The notes beneath the pieces were generated by a model. That model made no database searches and was not told the DNA's origin. It was given only the letters and a program-made list of their open reading frames with translations. The position numbers were made by a program, and so were the translations under genes. DNA of 64,000 bases from Cymbidium sinense. Taxonomy: Eukaryota; Streptophyta; Magnoliopsida; Asparagales; Orchidaceae. The stretch covers positions 77,859,817 through 77,923,816 of the forward strand of contig CM038220.1 in NCBI GenBank assembly GCA_021442155.1, read 5' to 3'. Positions 48,657 to 60,670 of this stretch are shown here, one piece after another (within the stretch, counting starts at the first letter, position 1; every line of letters begins with the position of its first letter).

Positions 48657-49716
48657 GGTCAATGGGCTAGGTTGACTTGGTTTGACCCAATTCATGACAA
48701 TTGGTTAACCTATGATGATCAACAAACATGACATGAAGTTTGGATTAGCTTAACTCACTTTAATTTGGATTGAATTGAATTTTGATTCATGTAGGTCAAA
48801 TTGACCACTTTGGGTCAAGTGAGACAATTGGGTTTACTTGGTTTGATCAAGGCTTGATTCAAGTTTGGTTGAACTCACATATGGATTTATGATTAAATAT
48901 AAATCCATTTTCAAGAGATTTGGAGTCAAATGTGTTTTGATTTATTTGATAATTTTAAGTCAAAGGGTGAACATGAGTTTGACTTGGGTTTGATTTTTGA
49001 ATTTAGTTTTGGTTTGATGATTGAAGTTTATATTTATATTTGGATTCATGATTGTAGGATTGATTGAATCATTAAGAAAAATCAAGGATTCGGCTTGATT
49101 TGAATTTGATTTGGTTAAGTTCAAGATTTTGTCTTGAAGGCATAGGTTGGATTTTTTTATTGAATTTGGATTTGATTTTTGAATTGATTCTTTATAAATT
49201 CATTTATATTTGTGAATATAAATGAGAATACAAATGGGTTATGAAAAAATTTCTTGAATTTGAATTGATTTGGATTTGATTTGAGCTAAGTCCATAAGAT
49301 GGAATCAAAGGGCTTAAGAAAGATTTTGAATTTAGAATTTCAATCATGAGCTTCAATCATTTGGAGTTGATCATGGATTTCAATTATTTAGAATTAATTT
49401 ATGATTTCAGAAAATCCGTTGAAATTGATTTAAGGTTTGATTTGGAGTTGAAGTTGATATGAGTTTGGAGTTGATTTGAATTTAACTTAAAGGAAGAAAG
49501 TGAGGAGTTGATTCAAGCTATAGGGTAGGCAAATTTTCCTAACACCCCTAAGGCATGACCCATTCTTATGGCTAACTCTTCTAAGTCTCTAGGGCTAGGT
49601 TAAGTTTCCACCTAATCACTAGATGTGTCTTAAGACTAAGGAATTCTTAAAGTCTAAGAGAAGTCTTATGTTTAAGATGGAGGGGTTGAGAGCTCATTCC
49701 AAAAATGAGGTCAACA

Positions 49717-50016
49717 ATCATGTCTTTTAACTTTAAAAATGTTGATGCTACATACCAATGGGCCATGACTAAGATCTTCAATGAACTCATTCATCATCAA
49801 GTTGAGTGCTACGTTGATGATCTAGTAGTCAATAGCAGAGAAATGGAGGACTATCTCTTTGACTTGAGAGTAGTTTTCGAACGGTTAAGACAATATAACC
49901 TTAAAATGAATCCCCTGAAGTGTGCATTCAGAGTAGCTTATGAGAAATTCCTTGGGTTTGTTGTCCAACACCGGGGAATAAAAATAGATCCAGAAAATAT
50001 TAAATCTATCTTATAA
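49717..50016 (+). pseudogene. H reverse transcriptase, second part
   Basis: Begins at the N2 LTR end with IMSFNFKNVDATYQWAM (the MPFGLKNAxATYQ motif), then IFNELIHHQVECYVDDLVVN with the catalytic YVDD box at 49810-49821, and ends in YEKFLGFVVQHRGIKIDPEN. Together with 35457-36908 it spans RT apart from a gap of about 125 codons lost at the N2 deletion. A stop at 50014 interrupts the frame. Confidence 0.85.
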
Positions 50017-50420
50017 ATATCACTTCCTAAGAGTTTAACTCAACTCAGATCCTTCCAAGGATGACTAGCGTATCTAAGACACTTTATCTCCAACCTATCG
50101 GGGAGATGCAAGCCATTCTCAGCACTTGTCAAAAAAGGATGCCAAGTTCAAGTGGGATGATAAGTGTCAGCATGCCTTTGAAGACATCAAGCAGTATTTT
50201 GTGAAGTCACTAGTTCTAGCATATCCCGAAAGTGTGCCACTCATCCTAATCGATGCGGGACGTCTCTCCGATTTGTTAACCCAAGCCAATAACGAAGGGA
50301 AGGAGAACGCGCTCTACTACCTCAGTCATTATCTAATTCCTGTTGAAGCAAACTATCCACTAATTGAGAAACATTGCCTAGGTTTGATCTTTGCCACTCA
50401 GAAGCTATGACACTACATGT
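50017..50420 (+). pseudogene. H RT connection and gypsy-type RNase H remnant
   Basis: LTQLRSFQG and HFISNLSGRCKPFSAL-like codons out of frame (50040-50130), then an open piece with FKWDDKCQHAFEDIKQYFVK, LILIDAGRLSDLLTQANNEG and NYPLIEKHCLGLIFATQKL, the end of the first RNase H with the conserved E in 'IEKHCL'. The catalytic start motif is degenerate, as in N1. Confidence 0.75.
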
Positions 50421-50779
50421 TTTCTCATAAGGTGAACTTGATCTCCAGAGCCAATCCACTATAGTACCTCATGACATGGCCAACGCTATCTGGATGTTTG
50501 GCACGATGGTCCATGATTATCTCATAATTTGATATCACATCTGTACCCCTCCATGCAATAAAAGGATAAGCACTAGTAGATTTCTTAGCAGCACACCCAC
50601 TTCCTGCTGATTCTCTGCTTAGTGAAATCTTCCTGATGAACAAATCATAAACTTAGGGGAGGTTGACAACCACTGATGGGAGATGTAGTTTGATGGTGTA
50701 GCTTCTTTTCATAAAGGGGAAGCACCGCGATCTACTCTTCCGTGAAAGACAAGTGGAATAGTCCCAACTGCATCTGATG
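50421..50779 (+). pseudogene. H tether between the two RNase H domains
   Basis: Follows N1 9780-10060 in sequence. The conserved phrase for 'PLQYLMTWPTLSGCLA'-type codons can be followed near 50455-50505 with stops. No catalytic motif. Confidence 0.5.
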
Positions 50780-51130
50780 TGATGAGATTCTCATACTATC
50801 TTTCCAACCACTGCACCAACAACAAAGCCGAGTATGAGGCTTTGATTGCCAGTCTAGAGTTAGCCATCACTATCAGTGTCAATAGCATCAATATCTTTGG
50901 GGATTCTTAGTTGGTCATCAATCAGATTGTCGAGTCCTACAAGGTTCTTAAACCTAAGCTTTGTCATTACCACGAGTATACCATGAAGTTGTTGGCCCAA
51001 ATTCATGAAGTCACCATCTACAAGGTTCCCCGAGCAAAGAATGTAGTAGCAGATGCTTTGGCCAAACTTGCCAAAGAATTGGCATGTCCAGAGGATGAGT
51101 CCATTCCAATAAAGATCTAAAACAAGTAAG
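50780..51130 (+). pseudogene. H archaeal-type RNase H remnant
   Basis: Codons for NNKAEYEALIASLELAITI (50815-50875), INIFGDS-stop-LVINQIV (50890-50930) and VTIYKVPRAKNVVADALAKL (51012-51071) follow the archaeal-type RNase H pattern; the final ADALAKLAKELA is well kept. The usual Glu of NNEAEYE is Lys in this copy and a stop replaces the Gln after GDS. Diagnostic for Tat/Ogre elements. Confidence 0.8.
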
Positions 51131-52340
51131 TCATATCTCTTATTGATGTTGAACTCATCGAGAGACTTTCTCTTGAATGGGAGGTTACCATTGCCTATAA
51201 GAACAAGGAGCTGAATTAGAGGCAATCATTCATAGATAATTTGAACACCAGTAAACTACCTCAAGAAAAGTCAAAAGCTCATCAGGTGAAACAAAGAGCT
51301 CTCTCTTACGCTCTCGTTGATGGCACCCTATACCTACGGTCCTTTTAAAAAATGTGGTTACACTATTTAGGCAAACATGAAGCCCGTGTCATGTAACTGA
51401 GGTACATTCAGGTCTATGCAAAGCACATCAATCCAGTTTGAAGATGAAGACGAAGATCAAGAGGCTAAGATACTACTAGCCATCAATGATTACAAATTGC
51501 ATGGATGTAGATAAGAGATTCCATCAGTGTCAGGTACACGGTGTGGTCCTCCACCAACCACCCTACATTGGCCTCATGGCCATTCGAGTGTTGGGGTATT
51601 GATATTGTGGGTTCGATCGATCCTCCTTCTTTCAAGGGGCAGCGGTTCATCTTAGCTGCCACTAACAACTTTTTCAAGTGGGCAGAGACAATCCCATTCA
51701 GAGAGGTCACGGGTCACCATGTGCTTCAATTTTTCAGGAATCATACCATATATAGGTTCGGGGTGCCTCATCTAATTATATTCAATAATGGTACTGCATT
51801 TAAAAGCACTAAGATCAACAGCTTCGCCAAAAAACACGGTACAGATTGGAGACATTCCACCATCTACTACCCTAAAGCAAATGGCTTAGTGAAAGCAATC
51901 AATAAAACTATCATCAAGATATTGAATAAGACTCTTGACAATAACAAGGGGCAGTGGAACGAGTAGTTGGTTGAAGCCTTGTGGGCCTACCGCACCACTT
52001 ACCGAACTCCAACTCAGTGTACCCCATTTTCCTTAGTGTATGGGTCCGTCTACCTTTAAGTTCAACTCTCATCACAAGGATAGCAGGTAGCAAGATCACT
52101 ATAGAGCAATGCAAAGTTGTGAGAAGAGCTCAAGGTTTGAGGACGCCACTGGCGTACAAAATCTCGAGTCAGAAAGCCAAAATGATTCAAGCTCACAACA
52201 AGTCGTTCCGCCAGTCTTTTCGAGTAGGAAAACTTGTGTTAGTCCTAAGAAGACCAATTATTGCCCGTCGAAAGATGAGAGGCAAGTATGAACCTACTTG
52301 GGAAGGCCCCTATGTCATAGAGAAGGCCTACTAAGGAGGA
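51131..52340 (+). pseudogene. H integrase remnant with lost catalytic residues
   Basis: The core frame 51541-51966 shows FECWGIDIVGSIDPPSFKG with the first catalytic Asp, then GVPHLIIFNNGTAFKSTKI where the second Asp (usually SDNG) is Asn, and YYPKANGLVKAINKTIIKIL where the catalytic Glu is Lys. The C-terminal piece (51981-52334) contains KMIQAHNKSFRQSFRVGKLV and GKYEPTWEGPYVI, the integrase end conserved in the group. A stop at 51964 and a frame change separate the two. The zinc-binding N-terminal part (51131-51540) is only traceable out of frame. It matches the N1 integrase throughout. Confidence 0.85.
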
Positions 52341-54905
52341 TATTATCAGCTCATTGATTGTAAAGGGGAACACCCGATACTTCCAATTAATGGTCTCTAT
52401 CTAAAGAAATATTACACATGAAATAAATCATGTTTAAAAATTATTCTATCAATCAACAAAAACCTGATTCCATTTCATCAAAATTTTCTCTTCTTTCGAA
52501 GCATTGTTTTCTTATCTTGCGAATCTGTCGTGACATGTTTAGGGTAGGTATAAGAGTCCCCAATGGCATCATATCCCTCTTTCACAACACAAACACAATC
52601 TCCTGACGCTATTAGAATATGTGTGAGAGAACCCAAGAGGCATCCTATTTTGATTAGCACAACTAAGCTAAGTGTGAGAGAACCCAAGCGGCATCCTTTC
52701 TTAGTGGGAATTCTCGGTTTCCATCTGTGGCACTGTCCCATCAAAATCCCCAAGCTTGTTTAGGGTAGGTGTGAGAGAACCTGAGAGGCACCCTATTCCT
52801 TTTAACACATGCACAAAACAAACACAAATCTTTTATCTCGGGCTATTTTGATGTGGGAGCAAGACCCCTGTGGCACTCACTCATTAGCTACTCTTGGTCG
52901 GGTCTACATGCTACCTCGTAGTATGTCACCCCGGTGGTCACTTGTTTAGAAGATGTGAGTCCTCGTGCTTTCTTCCTAACTTGACCATTGTAAACTAATG
53001 AGTGCCTTAGTATGGTGACTCACGCCTGCCTGCTACCCCATGTTGATTTTGTTTAAGAAGATGTGAGTCCCCAAGCTTTCTTCTTGAATTAATCATCATG
53101 ATCTAACTAGGTCGAGTATATTTGAGGTTTAGGATAAGTCCCCTAGAGGCTCATTTCCTCTTGACTACATTTGAGTTGATATAAGTCCTCTAGTGGCATT
53201 CACTCAATAGTTACCCTTGGTCGAATAGCACCTGTCATAGCTGAAGACAGACTATCCCAACAATCAGTTCCACTATAGAAGGATGTGAGTCCCCAAGCTT
53301 TCTTCCTAGGCTGATTGTTGCAAATCGATGAGCACCTTATGTTGGTTGATATTCGTTATGCTGACAATGACTCATTTAATAGATATACCACTCTTGGCAT
53401 ATATGAGTCCCCATGCTTTCTCCTTGAGTTGGCCACCGAATACTTATTTGATATATGACTAGCCATGCCATCTTCTCTAGGGTTTTGGATTAAGCCCTTA
53501 GCGGCCCCATCCCTTACAGGCATTCTATTTGGACCACGTCCTCTGCGACACAACTTAGACACTACTCGGGTTACTTTTGGATTGGACAGTCCCCCTTTCC
53601 TAATAACCACCCCTGTTATTAGAGAATTTGTTCAGCGGATGCATAGATTCTCTATTAGTTCAGTAAATCTGAGATAGGTCTAGGCTAATATAAGCTCCTT
53701 CTCAGTTTGATGCCTTGCAAACTAACAGGGTCCATGATAAACAAATTAAACAAAATTAATAAAATTAATTCGCTTGCGGATTAGGAATTCAAGCCCCCAA
53801 AGGGCTCCTTTTCCCAAGTAAGCATCCTATCTTTAAAGACGAGAACTCATATGAATTACCCGACTACGAGTTGAGATAAGTCCTCGTTTACTCACCGTAA
53901 TCGCCTTAGTCGTTCAATCTATTTTATCACAAGTAGGTTACTCTGGTAGTCATTCTGCTTTAGAAGATGTAAGACTATGACACATTCTTTCTAGGATGAT
54001 TGTTGCAAATCGATGGGCAGCCCTAGGTTGGGTCAATTCGTTGGCCAAAGCAACCAATCACCCCAGTGGTCTTTTGTAGTGGATGATGTGAGTCCCCGAG
54101 CTTTCTTCCCTTAAATTGTCATTGCAAACCAAAAGGCACTCCTTTGGTCGGATAGTTCTCCCATCGGTCGGGAAGCTACTCCCTTTGGTTCAGTAAATCT
54201 AAGATAGGTCTACGCTGATATAAGCTCCTTCTTAGTATGATCCACCGCAAACCAACGAAATCCATCAAAACAAAACTAAAAAATGAAATTAATCTTTGAC
54301 TATCCTTGAGTTGATCTAAGTCCCCCAGCGGCATTCACTCATTAGTCAGCCCTAGGTTGGGTTAATCTATTGCCTTGCCAATAGATTACCCCAACAACTG
54401 GTCTCTACTTTGGAGGATGTAAGTCTACTACGCTTTCTTCCTAGTATAATTATTGCATACCGAAAGGTGTCCCTTTAGTTGGCTAGTCCTATTATGTGTT
54501 TAGTAGACTATCTCTTTGGATTGGTAAATAATAGTCAGCTCTGGGCTCTACTCAAGCCCATCGCAGCCAATGGTCCATCTCAAAATCAAAATCTAAAAAT
54601 TGAAACAAATTCAACCCTCTTTCCTAGTGGAATTCTCTCCCCAATGAAACTGAAATCAAATCAAACCCCTCTTCCCTTTGTGGATGACTTGAACCTGTGG
54701 AAGGTTCACATACTCTATCCCTAGTGGATTCATCATTCCCTCTCTTATGTCCTTGACATAAGTAGAGCCACATTGCATTAAGTTTTGAATTCGTTCTACA
54801 CCTTTGGTTAGGAGTAGATCATCTCTGTTAGTGCTTGTGATCGTTGTTAATCATGAGTCAACACAATACGCGATGTTCCTTGTCGCCACACCACCTATTG
54901 CCCTT
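52341..54905 (+). repeat. 3' non-coding tandem-repeat/hairpin array of H
   Basis: Inverted counterpart of 5188-8010. The core in this orientation is GTGAGTCCCCAAGCTTTCTT, repeated near 52955, 53065, 53285, 53405, 54080 and, more diverged, near 53970 and 54420. Arms pair around each core: CAACAATCAG/CTGATTGTTG (53258-53267 and 53311-53320, perfect 10 bp), TGGTCA/TGACCA around the core at 52955, and TGATT/AATCA with CATG/CATG around 53065. There are no credible codons; the open frame at 54479-54724 is not shared with N1. The 30 bases before the LTR are pyrimidine-rich rather than a polypurine tract. Confidence 0.75.
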
Positions 54906-55359
54906 TATTGAACTCATTTTTAGAATGAGTTCTCAAGCCCTCCATCTTAGACATAGGACTTCTCTTAGACTTTAAGAGATCCTTAGTCCTAAGACACATC
55001 TAGTGATTAGGTGGACACTCAACTTAACCCTAGACACTTAGAAGAGTTAGCCATAAGAGTAGGTCATGCTTTAAGGGTGTTAGAAAAATTTACCTACCCT
55101 ATAGCTTGAACCACTTTCCTTACTTCCTTCCTTCAAGTCAAACTCCAAATCAAATCAACATGAAACCTAAATCAATTTTAGCCTAATTGATTTTCTCCAA
55201 ACTCAAATCAATACTATATGATTGAAATCCATGATTGAAACCCATGATTGAAATTCTAAATTCAAATTCCTAATTCAAAATCTTTCCTAAGTCCTTAATT
55301 TCCATCTTAAGGACTTAACCTAAATCATTTTCAAATTAATTTCGTGAAATTTTCTCATA

Positions 55360-55750
55360 ACTCATTTATATTCACATATATAAATGAAATATAATTCAAT
55401 TAGTCCAATCAAATCTAAAATTTAAATTCCTAATTCAAAATCCTTCTTAAGGACTTAGCTTAAATCGTCTTCAAATCAATTCAAATTCATAAAATTTTCT
55501 CATAATTCATTTATATTCTCATTTATATTCACATATATAAATGAAATATAAATTCAAATCAATAAAATCAAATCCAAAATTCAAGATCAATTCACAAATC
55601 TTTCCTAGGTCCTTTAATTTTCCCTTAAGGACTTAGCCTAGATCATCATCAAATCACTTCAAATCCTTGAAATTTTCTCATAAACTATTTATATTCTCAT
55701 TTATATTCACAAATATATATATGAAATATAAATTCAGACAACCAAAACCA
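55360..55750. repeat. LTR minisatellite, 3 units in H 3' LTR
   Basis: Inverted units with the core TATTCACATATATAAATGAA near 55370, 55530 and (mutated) 55705. Same hairpin core as in the other LTRs. Confidence 0.8.
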
Positions 55751-56079
55751 ATTTCAAAATTCAAGTTCAAATTCAATCAAAATCTAACCTAAGCCTTTCA
55801 AGTCAAATTCTTGAACTTAGCCAAATCAACTTCAAATCAAGCCAAACTCTTGATTTTCCTTCATGATTCAATCAATCCTTCAATCATGAACCAAAATATA
55901 AATACAAAATTCAATCACCAAATCAAAACTCAATTCAAAAATCAAGTCGAAATCCATTTCATGTTCACCCTTTGAACTCGAAATTGTCAAATGAATCAAA
56001 ACCCATTTGACTTCAAACCACTTGCAAATGGATTTATATTTCAATCATAAGTCCATATACAAGTTCAATCAAACTCAAA

Positions 56080-57060
56080 TTAAGCTTTGACCAAGTCATT
56101 TGACCAACTTAGGCTCACTTGACCCAAAGTAACCTAAAGTACCCTTATGAGCCAAATTCTAATCCTAACCAATTTGGATTGAACTAAGCCCATCTATGCC
56201 TCTCATCATGATCAGTAATCATCATGAGATGATCAATTACTCAAATTAGGTCAAACTAAGTCAAACCTAAGGGTTGACCAAGTCAACACTTAGCCAAAAT
56301 GAAACCCAACATAGCCAAAATCCACCATAGGCCAAATTGATTGAAACCAATGATCTAAGTTCATTTATGATCAATGTTTGAACTTGACCAAGTCAACATT
56401 TAAGCTTAACCTGGCCCAATTGGCCACTTGACCCAAGTTGACCCAACTTAACCTAAAAAAGTCAAAATATGTCAAAACTTGATCTAAGCCAAATTGATTG
56501 AAACCAATGAGTAAAGTTTATTCTAAATCACTTATTGAACTTGACCAAAGCCCCAATTGGCCAACTAGATCTAACCTACCCCAATTGACCTTGAACCCAA
56601 CTTGACCTAAAGGGTCATATTGAACCAAATTCAAACTTAACCAAAATTAATTGGAAACAAAGATACCAATCCATTTCATATGACTAACCAAACCTAAACC
56701 TACCCATGACCTAGCTCAAATAGGTCAAATGGGTCAAATTAGTCAACTTAACCCATTTGACCTAAATGAAGTCATATGAACCAAATTCAAACTTAAACCA
56801 AATTAAATCAAACCAAAGTTAGCAAAATATGTCAAATGGTTATATGAACTTGACCCAACCCTTGGTTTGACCCATTTTTACCTAAATGGGTCAACATGAG
56901 CCAAACCATACCAAATGAACTTCAAATTCAATGAAATTTAACCAAACTTATTTTCTCAACATACCAAACATACCCAAATTCAAAAATCAGCTAAATGACC
57001 ATTTTACCCTTAGGTCATAGAGTAAATTTTGGCCAATTTCACTTAGAATTTGGTCAAATC
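56080..57060. promoter_or_regulatory. W-box cluster in H 3' LTR
   Basis: By eye I count about 13 TTGACC on the plus strand and 5 GGTCAA, i.e. about 18 W-box hexamers in 1 kb, compared with roughly 0.5 expected by chance for one hexamer read on both strands. It lies in U3 upstream of the TATA-like site in element sense. Confidence 0.45.
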
Positions 57061-60000
57061 CTCTTCATACCTACTTGATACTCTCCTAGTAGATTAAGTG
57101 AACACTAGGGAGGGGTGATGCACCCAACCCAATGGGTTTGGGTCAGCTAAACCCAACCCAATGGCCAAACTGAGCACATGCTTTGAAATGGCCACATGAG
57201 AATCTTCCTTACACTCAATTGAAGCACATGGGGAGTTCACCATTCCACTCCCTAGCCTAAAACGAACTCAAGGATAGTCCTAACAGCCTAACAAATCCTT
57301 TGAATCAAGGCAATTAGATCAAAATGGCAAGCCCATGCTCGGCCGTCCAATTTCCAAAGGAGGAGATATACTCCCCCTAATTCATTTGAATCTTCACAGA
57401 GCCATTGTCGGTTGAGTGTTAGGAAGTCAGAGGAGCCATTTGCAAGTGATCCTAAGCTTTCTAGAGGGAGATTGAAATTCCCATTTCTCGATTTTCATCA
57501 CTTGAAAATAGGGGAGCTCAATTGGATTTCCAACTTTCTCCACACTCAACATCAACTCAATTCCTTCTTCAAGCTTCATCAGAGGACCAAGTCGAGTGCA
57601 CCCATACTCTTTCCCAAGCTCCAAAGGTAGAGTAGGAGTGCCCTAGACCAAAGCCGAGCTCAAGCTAAGGAGGAGTTGGCCTCTAGAAGAATCCATTCAA
57701 TTTCCAAGCCTCAAACTCTCAGCAAAGCTTCATCTCAACCAAATGAAGCTTCTCCAAGGGAATCGAGCATCGGTGATCACCTTCAGCAAGGTTAGCCATT
57801 AAACTGAGCTTAATTTCATTGAGTATTGGTCCTCTGTAAAGAAAATCTTAACCCCATGAAAATCTAGCCATTGGTTGTAATGTTCTATACATGTTGATGG
57901 TGTGGGTAAAATTTGTGATCAATCCGAGCTCAATCGAGCTCGGATCATCTCCTTGAAGATGGATAGTCCATTTCCCCCATTTGTGAGATGATCTCGCCAT
58001 CCATCCATTTTGGATGGATGAGATTAAAACACACATATATTTATATTTTAATCAATCCACGACTTTAATCAGCCGTCGATCCTCGATCAACGGGAGAAAA
58101 GCGCCAGAAGCCGCCGCCACGCAACACTACGATGCGACATTTTAACATATCGCCCAATGCAAGTGCATGTCGCCACATGGCAATCAGGGATTAATAATAG
58201 GATTAGGGATTTATTTAATTCTTAATTCACCTGAACTTCTAAAATTCATATCTCAACATAGAAAAATTAGAAAAATATGAAATAAATTACATTAGAAGGA
58301 TAATTGAATATAGAATATTCTAAAATTTATTTTGATAGATTTTGAATAATTCTTTTCTCTGAATTTGGATTTTATTGGGAATATTAATTTGCTAATTACT
58401 CTCTAATTAATCCACTGATTAATCCTAAATTTCTTGTGTGTAATTAGAGGGATGACTTCTATCTCCTCTAATTTTCTTGGGATTTATTGGTGGCTTAATT
58501 AGTGGAATATTTAATTCATTCCCCAATCACTCTCTTAATGTAATTAGACTTAATTAAGAGTATAATTAGTGATTTAACCCTCTAATTGAGTCAATTAAGT
58601 TTTGATTAAGTAAATGTGAGGCTTAGGGAATAATTTTGGGATACTCTCCTTAAGATATTCCTTAAACCCCCTTTATTCCTTAATATTATCTTAATTAAGA
58701 ATTAATTCACTAATTATCCCCTTAATTAATTTCATAAAATTCTAAAACTTTCTAGAACTCATTTGATCCTTCTTGGGTATATACTTAGGTGTTCAAGAGC
58801 CTAAGTACAATTGAGAAAATCAAAATTCAACTCATATGTGTGAAGAGTGTTTTGAAATTACTTAAGTTAAATCCCTTGCCTTAATTAATTATTAATCATG
58901 AGCCAAATTGCATTAGGCCTTTTTTCCTTCTAAGTGCATTTCTGATTTAAATTCTTTGTGTGATTTTATATCATCTCATTGGCTCATAATTATTTGATTA
59001 ACTGTGTTAAGGTAGTGTAGATAAGGGGTAATTAATATGTTTAATTCATACCTTAACCTAATCAAAGTATAAAATGAATCTAATCACCTAAAAATTGAAC
59101 AAAAAAAATCAAACATATATGGGAATAGATTAGGAACAACAAACTCACCTCACATTTTTCAAATTAAATCAAACTCAAAATCAAACAAAAATCACATTAA
59201 ACAAACTTTGATTTACTTTAAGCTTTCTTGTTTTATAAGATTATCTTTAGAAATTAATTAAGGTGAATGTGTTTACATGCTTTCATTACTTTAGTTCTTT
59301 CCTAACATGCTAAATATGTGTGTCATATAATTTCATACATTTATGCTTCTCAAAAATCAAATTTAAAAATGAAAATATTTCCTTTATGTCAAATTACATG
59401 TTTTGGCAAAAGTAAGAATATGAGTGGCTATTATCACTATTAAATTCAAATTATTTTTAAAATATATAAATCAATTATCAAAACTGAAAGTGTGTTACTT
59501 ATATCTTAATTATAAGCTTGCATGTGAGTAAAATATAAGGATATGTTTAGTTTCTCCCTCTCCGAGTTTTTGAATAGATTTGGTAAAGTATATATTTGAA
59601 TACAATACTTGCCTAATTCCATTTCATATTCATTCATATGCTATGACTTAAGAAGGACACCTACACTTACATATACAAATTGCATAAACAAACCAAAATA
59701 AAATAAATATCAACTTTTGTATTCTTTCTTTTTCACTTATTTCTTTTGTACACATGCTTGTATTTAAGGAAAGTAGTATATTAGTCTGGATAACCCCGGA
59801 GTTGCGAGGCTTTAAGTAGCCCTAAGTAGGTCTTGTATCTTACACCCCTGGTTAACAATGGCGTTGTACTCACTTATGTCTTTCATACATTCATATCTGC
59901 ATGTGAAAATTAGATAAGAAACCTTTTTACTACTTAATAAAAATCATGCATCATAAACATTCAGATTTTCTTAAGTAACTTACTTAGCATGCTTCATAAA

Positions 60001-60662
60001 GTGTGCTAAACATTCTCATTTGTATGTATAGATATGTTTAGGACTCATTCATTTACATGCTATACATATTGGGAAAGAAATAGAGTGATGTATATTTTGT
60101 GAATTTAGTTCACTTTACTTAATCTTAAAATGCATTTTTTTTAAATAAGTTTGTTTAGAGTTCATCTAAATTTAAGATTAATTAAAATACATGATAAAAT
60201 AATCACTACATAAAACTAAAACATGAATCCACTTTAGAAATTACTTAGGTTAGGGAAGGAAAGAGAAGTTCTCTTCTCTTTCCCTCTCTTTATAACTTAG
60301 TAATTAATTGTAGGATTCACTTGAACCCAATCAAAACACAAAATAAAATCAACCGAAAATAATTAAACCACTTAAATGAAATCCTCCTCTAAGTTGAACA
60401 TTCTTCACACTTAGAAAATTCTAACTTAAAGTCATAGCTAAGCATACCACACAAACCTCTAAAGCATACACATTAGGCTAAATCACTATTTCTAGCTTTA
60501 GGTTAGGGCGGTGCATGATTTGATGTTTGCTTTTATTTTGTGATATATATTTTAGTCTCGATGTTAGGATGTATGTGCATAGAATAAATGATAGGATGAT
60601 CTTAGTTTAATCATTATCTTCCGCAAGGGATTGTGCTTAAGGGGTGTTGTAATAAATAAAAA

Positions 60663-60670
60663 TATAAATA
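60663..60670 (+). promoter_or_regulatory. TATA-box-like site of H 3' LTR
   Basis: TATAAATA followed by 'cttttgttgtgcag' and the highly conserved block 'cctaagcataatccaatagg'. The equivalent position is AT-rich TATA-like in all four LTRs. Inferred core promoter; the transcription start is unknown. Confidence 0.35.

Larger units (their letters stand above)
36909..49716 (-). mobile_element. Tat/Ogre-type LTR retrotransposon N2, 5' part only (LTR, leader, gag), truncated in gag
   Basis: Read on the minus strand: complete 5' LTR (49716 to 42538), 8-base spacer, well-preserved tRNA-Arg primer site, hairpin-array leader and gag. It then stops abruptly at 36909, where it abuts plus-strand RT sequence of H. 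The right end at 49716 is identical in sequence to the terminus of the N1 5' LTR (GAGGTCAACA on the plus strand) and meets the H RT codons directly, so it is a real insertion end. Protease, pol, 3' array and 3' LTR of N2 are absent, together with about 0.37 kb of H. The simplest reading is one large deletion between N2 gag and H RT after the insertion. Confidence 0.75.
42538..49716 (-). mobile_element. 5' LTR of N2 (7.2 kb, complete)
   Basis: Plus-strand ends are TGTGGTGAAA and GAGGTCAACA; in element sense TGTTGACC ... CACCACA, a proper TG/CA pair. It shares both outer thirds with the N1 LTRs and the LTR of H, but 46600-48130 has no counterpart there, and about 0.55 kb near 43843 is missing. 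Internal features are a 268-bp duplication (44560-45095), a hairpin (46859-46896), a G-box palindrome (47011-47026), a W-box cluster (48190-48850), a T-rich insert (48574-48638) and one minisatellite unit (near 49196). The open frame at 47442-47642 has no homologue in the sister LTRs and I do not regard it as coding. Confidence 0.85.
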
